Source: Litorimonas sp039975855
GTDB taxonomy: Bacteria > Pseudomonadota > Alphaproteobacteria > Caulobacterales > Maricaulaceae
DNA length: 64,000 nucleotides
Assembly: GCA_039975855.1 (NCBI GenBank)
Contig: JBDWGH010000003.1
Span: forward strand, 558,001-622,000
Reading direction: 5' to 3'
Below the pieces are notes generated by a model, which was not told the origin of the DNA, ran no database searches, and worked only from the letters and a program-made list of their open reading frames with translations. Within the stretch, counting starts at the first letter, position 1. Each line of letters opens with the position of its first letter. The position numbers and the translations under genes were made by a program. Below are positions 62,426 to 64,000 of this stretch, one piece after another.

Positions 62426-63063
62426 ACCCCCTAATAGCCTCTCGGAGTAATTCATCAAATCACTAGGCCGTGAAAACACAGTTAGTGAGTAAAAAAGCCG
62501 CATTCTGATTGTTGGGGATTTGCGATGGTGCCCGAACCTGGGGTAGACATCGTCCTGATAAACTAACAAATACAATGGCTTGGAAGCGCACGCAAGACAT
62601 TTGTGAGGCACAAAGTGAACAGTTTGTGAGGCAGTTTTCATACCTATTTGTCGTCCACGGATATTTGTTCTCTTGTTCAGCTGTTGCCAAACAATTTTAG
62701 AACTTCCATCTTTGGTTAGCGAACCCGACAAGTGTCAATATTTCAAATATTATTGAATAATTTCAGTGTGTTAAGTGTTATCTGCAATCACTTTTTAAGC
62801 CGTGAGTATCGCGATTTGTCTAACAGAGGAGAACGATGACGGACAATGCTTGGTTAAATCATAATTTCGCTCGGAGTCTGATCTCGAGTTAGGTTCCAAT
62901 TCAATTGAATGCTAGCTGAGTGCGGTTGGATCTAGTTTTTTGGTTGTAATTGATTTTTCTCCCCCTAATAAAATCTCTAGACTAATACTCGAAACTGATA
63001 TTTTTACTATATCCTACCCTTTGATTCAGATGAAGTAAGTTAACATGGGGTGCCTCCAATAAC
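62426..63063. other. AT-rich region with a short ORF, island boundary candidate
   Basis: 638 bases, AT-rich, no normal-length gene. A 18-codon ORF at 62836-62892 has a strong GAGGAGA ribosome site but no recognisable product. Short repeats such as AATTCAATTGAAT near 62900 are seen. No tRNA or integrase lies here. It probably holds the promoter for the conflict-system-like gene at 63064. Confidence 0.4.
62836..62892 (+). CDS. Short ORF with strong ribosome site, possible gene remnant
   Basis: Reads MTDNAWLNHNFARSLISS and stops at TAG. The GAGGAGA ribosome site five bases before the ATG is among the best in the region. It could be the intact start of a gene truncated by recombination, a leader peptide, or chance. 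I cannot assign a function. Confidence 0.3.
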   Translation: MTDNAWLNHNFARSLISS

Positions 63064-64000
63064 ATGAACACTTTAATCGATATCCCCCCTGAGTGGGATG
63101 CCCCTGGGGATGAGGATATTTTAGAGCCTGATACAGTGCAGTTAGTGAAATTTTTGGGTGACAATTTATTTGATGAATACGAACCAGAACAGGTTTTACC
63201 TTTCCGAACTAGGCTGCTTTCTTGGCTGAATAACTTGACCGATGAGCAAGAGCAAAAAATGCTGTTTAGTTTGCTTCCGGAGCTGTTTTTTGTCGGCAGA
63301 AAAGAGTTTGAGTCTCTTTACCGTTCTTTATATCACGGGCCGGTTTTTCGGTGGATGATCGATACTATGGGCTATTGCGTTTTCCAAGATAATTTAACTG
63401 ATTTGGTTCACGAAAAAGTAAATAGTGCTTGGATTTGCCCAATAACTGATAGTCTCAGGATCAATGCGTTTATGAAGGTTACGAACTTATCATGCCTAGA
63501 TATGCGCCCAGACTGGCGATCAATGGAGAAATTTGCGGACGTTGAAAAAATATCGAATTACACTTTGGAGAATGATATCGAGCACTTAATTCTATTAGAA
63601 GACTTTGTCGGTTCGGGAACTCAGGTAGAAAGTGCGATTAGATTTGCTGCGAGAGCACTCCCTAATATAAAAATACTGGTAGCCCCATTGATAGTTTGCC
63701 CAAACGGAGATAGAGTTCTATCTGAAATGATGGCGAATTTCGATAACGTTTGTTACCGACCTGTTTTGGTTCTTCCAGAGTCCTCGATGCAAGATTACAA
63801 AGCTTATAGGGGTGGTAAAGGTACGGATTTGGATCGTTTTATTGTGAGCCTTAATAAATTTCTGGGTTTTAACCAAGCAAAGTCTGCTTTTGGCTATAAG
63901 CAAACCGGTGCTAAAATAGTTTTGTACTCAAATTGCCCCAATAACACCTTGCCAATTTATCATAAAAATACCGAAAATTGGAAAGCGTTGTTTGCACGTG
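63064..64000 (+). CDS. PRTase-CE-like phosphoribosyltransferase domain protein, conflict-system component (partial)
   Basis: My translation from ATG 63064 stays open for 312 codons to the window end. Residues about 177-190 (LILLEDFVGSGTQV) form a PRTase-like PRPP-loop with acidic pair and GSGT. The end reads NNTLPIYHKNTENWKALFAR, a segment I recall from the PRTase-CE family of prokaryotic conflict systems, where it is found with effector genes. The N-terminal half (about 1-150) is helical. AT-rich. Weak ribosome site. The C-terminus and the partner genes are outside the window. Family call is from memory. Confidence 0.6.
   Translation, partial: MNTLIDIPPEWDAPGDEDILEPDTVQLVKFLGDNLFDEYEPEQVLPFRTRLLSWLNNLTDEQEQKMLFSLLPELFFVGRKEFESLYRSLYHGPVFRWMIDTMGYCVFQDNLTDLVHEKVNSAWICPITDSLRINAFMKVTNLSCLDMRPDWRSMEKFADVEKISNYTLENDIEHLILLEDFVGSGTQVESAIRFAARALPNIKILVAPLIVCPNGDRVLSEMMANFDNVCYRPVLVLPESSMQDYKAYRGGKGTDLDRFIVSLNKFLGFNQAKSAFGYKQTGAKIVLYSNCPNNTLPIYHKNTENWKALFAR

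Noticed and set aside
62509..62700. 63-codon plus-strand ORF in the AT-rich region
   Set aside because: No ribosome site, no recognisable motif, Cys/Trp-rich composition typical of chance reading.
1..64000. CRISPR array, insertion sequence or rRNA
   Set aside because: No regularly spaced direct repeats, transposase motifs, terminal inverted repeats or rRNA sequence were seen on reading the window.

Overview
The window is a stretch of an alphaproteobacterial chromosome, most likely from the Maricaulales/Hyphomonadales group (Hyphomonas/Algimonas/Litorimonas-like marine bacteria). That placement is inferred from gene content and order, not from a database search. Supporting blocks are cvpA-radA; rne / cell-wall amidase / PBP1A / prfB; and murA-DUF2948-UPF0262-LMW-PTP-infA-maf-RNase E/G-yacG. 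A COQ4-type ubiquinone protein and many secreted or lipid-anchored peptidases and amidohydrolases fit as well. Genes are dense, on both strands, with short gaps and several 4-base overlaps.

Layout. 0-5 kb: cvpA (cut by the window edge), radA, a secreted protein of unknown function, a DsbA-like thiol oxidoreductase and a BepA-like M48 protease. 5-13.5 kb: rne facing away from an operon-like run of N-acetylmuramoyl-L-alanine amidase, PBP1A and prfB, the last with a programmed +1 frameshift. 13.4-15.3 kb: a repeat protein with TerB-like modules, an HExxH protein and rpsU with its terminator. 15.5-26.2 kb: accessory metabolism (epoxide hydrolase, beta-propeller amidohydrolase, M28 peptidase, desaturase, COQ4, YtcJ-like amidohydrolase, GST, pirin). 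26.2-27.5 kb: an AT-rich membrane protein gene and a 0.66-kb stretch without a convincing gene. 27.5-33.5 kb: MDR oxidoreductase, DUF2461, VOC, GST, a DUF6702-like protein and an M1 peptidase. 33.6-36.2 kb: three overlapping glycosyltransferase genes, including a GT10 fucosyltransferase-like gene. 36.2-45.3 kb: two further M28 lipoproteins, nitronate monooxygenase, an OmpA/BON protein paired with a membrane-HhH-DUF2853 fusion, an M15 peptidase/holin lysis pair and a DUF3667 membrane protein. 45.4-49.3 kb: a four-gene SDR-SDR-phosphotransferase-acyl-CoA dehydrogenase operon that resembles 4-hydroxyacid (levulinate/ACAD10-11-type) catabolism. 49.3-56.1 kb: a spermidine-synthase-like membrane protein, YajQ, a second YtcJ-like amidohydrolase, a soluble hybrid histidine kinase and tRNA-Thr(GGT). 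56.3-61.2 kb: the murA-to-yacG housekeeping operon. 61.2-64 kb: GDPD, a DM13 protein, then an AT-rich segment leading into a truncated gene that looks like a phosphoribosyltransferase-like component of a prokaryotic conflict (defence) system.

Themes. Much of the accessory content suits a heterotroph that digests peptides outside the cytoplasm (three M28, one M1, one M48 and one M15 peptidase, plus three secreted amidohydrolases) and detoxifies electrophiles (epoxide hydrolase, two GSTs, VOC, MDR reductase). The strongest leads for new biology are the conflict-system gene at the right edge, the OmpA-BON / TM-HhH-DUF2853 pair, the isolated M15 + holin pair, and the 4-hydroxyacid-like operon.
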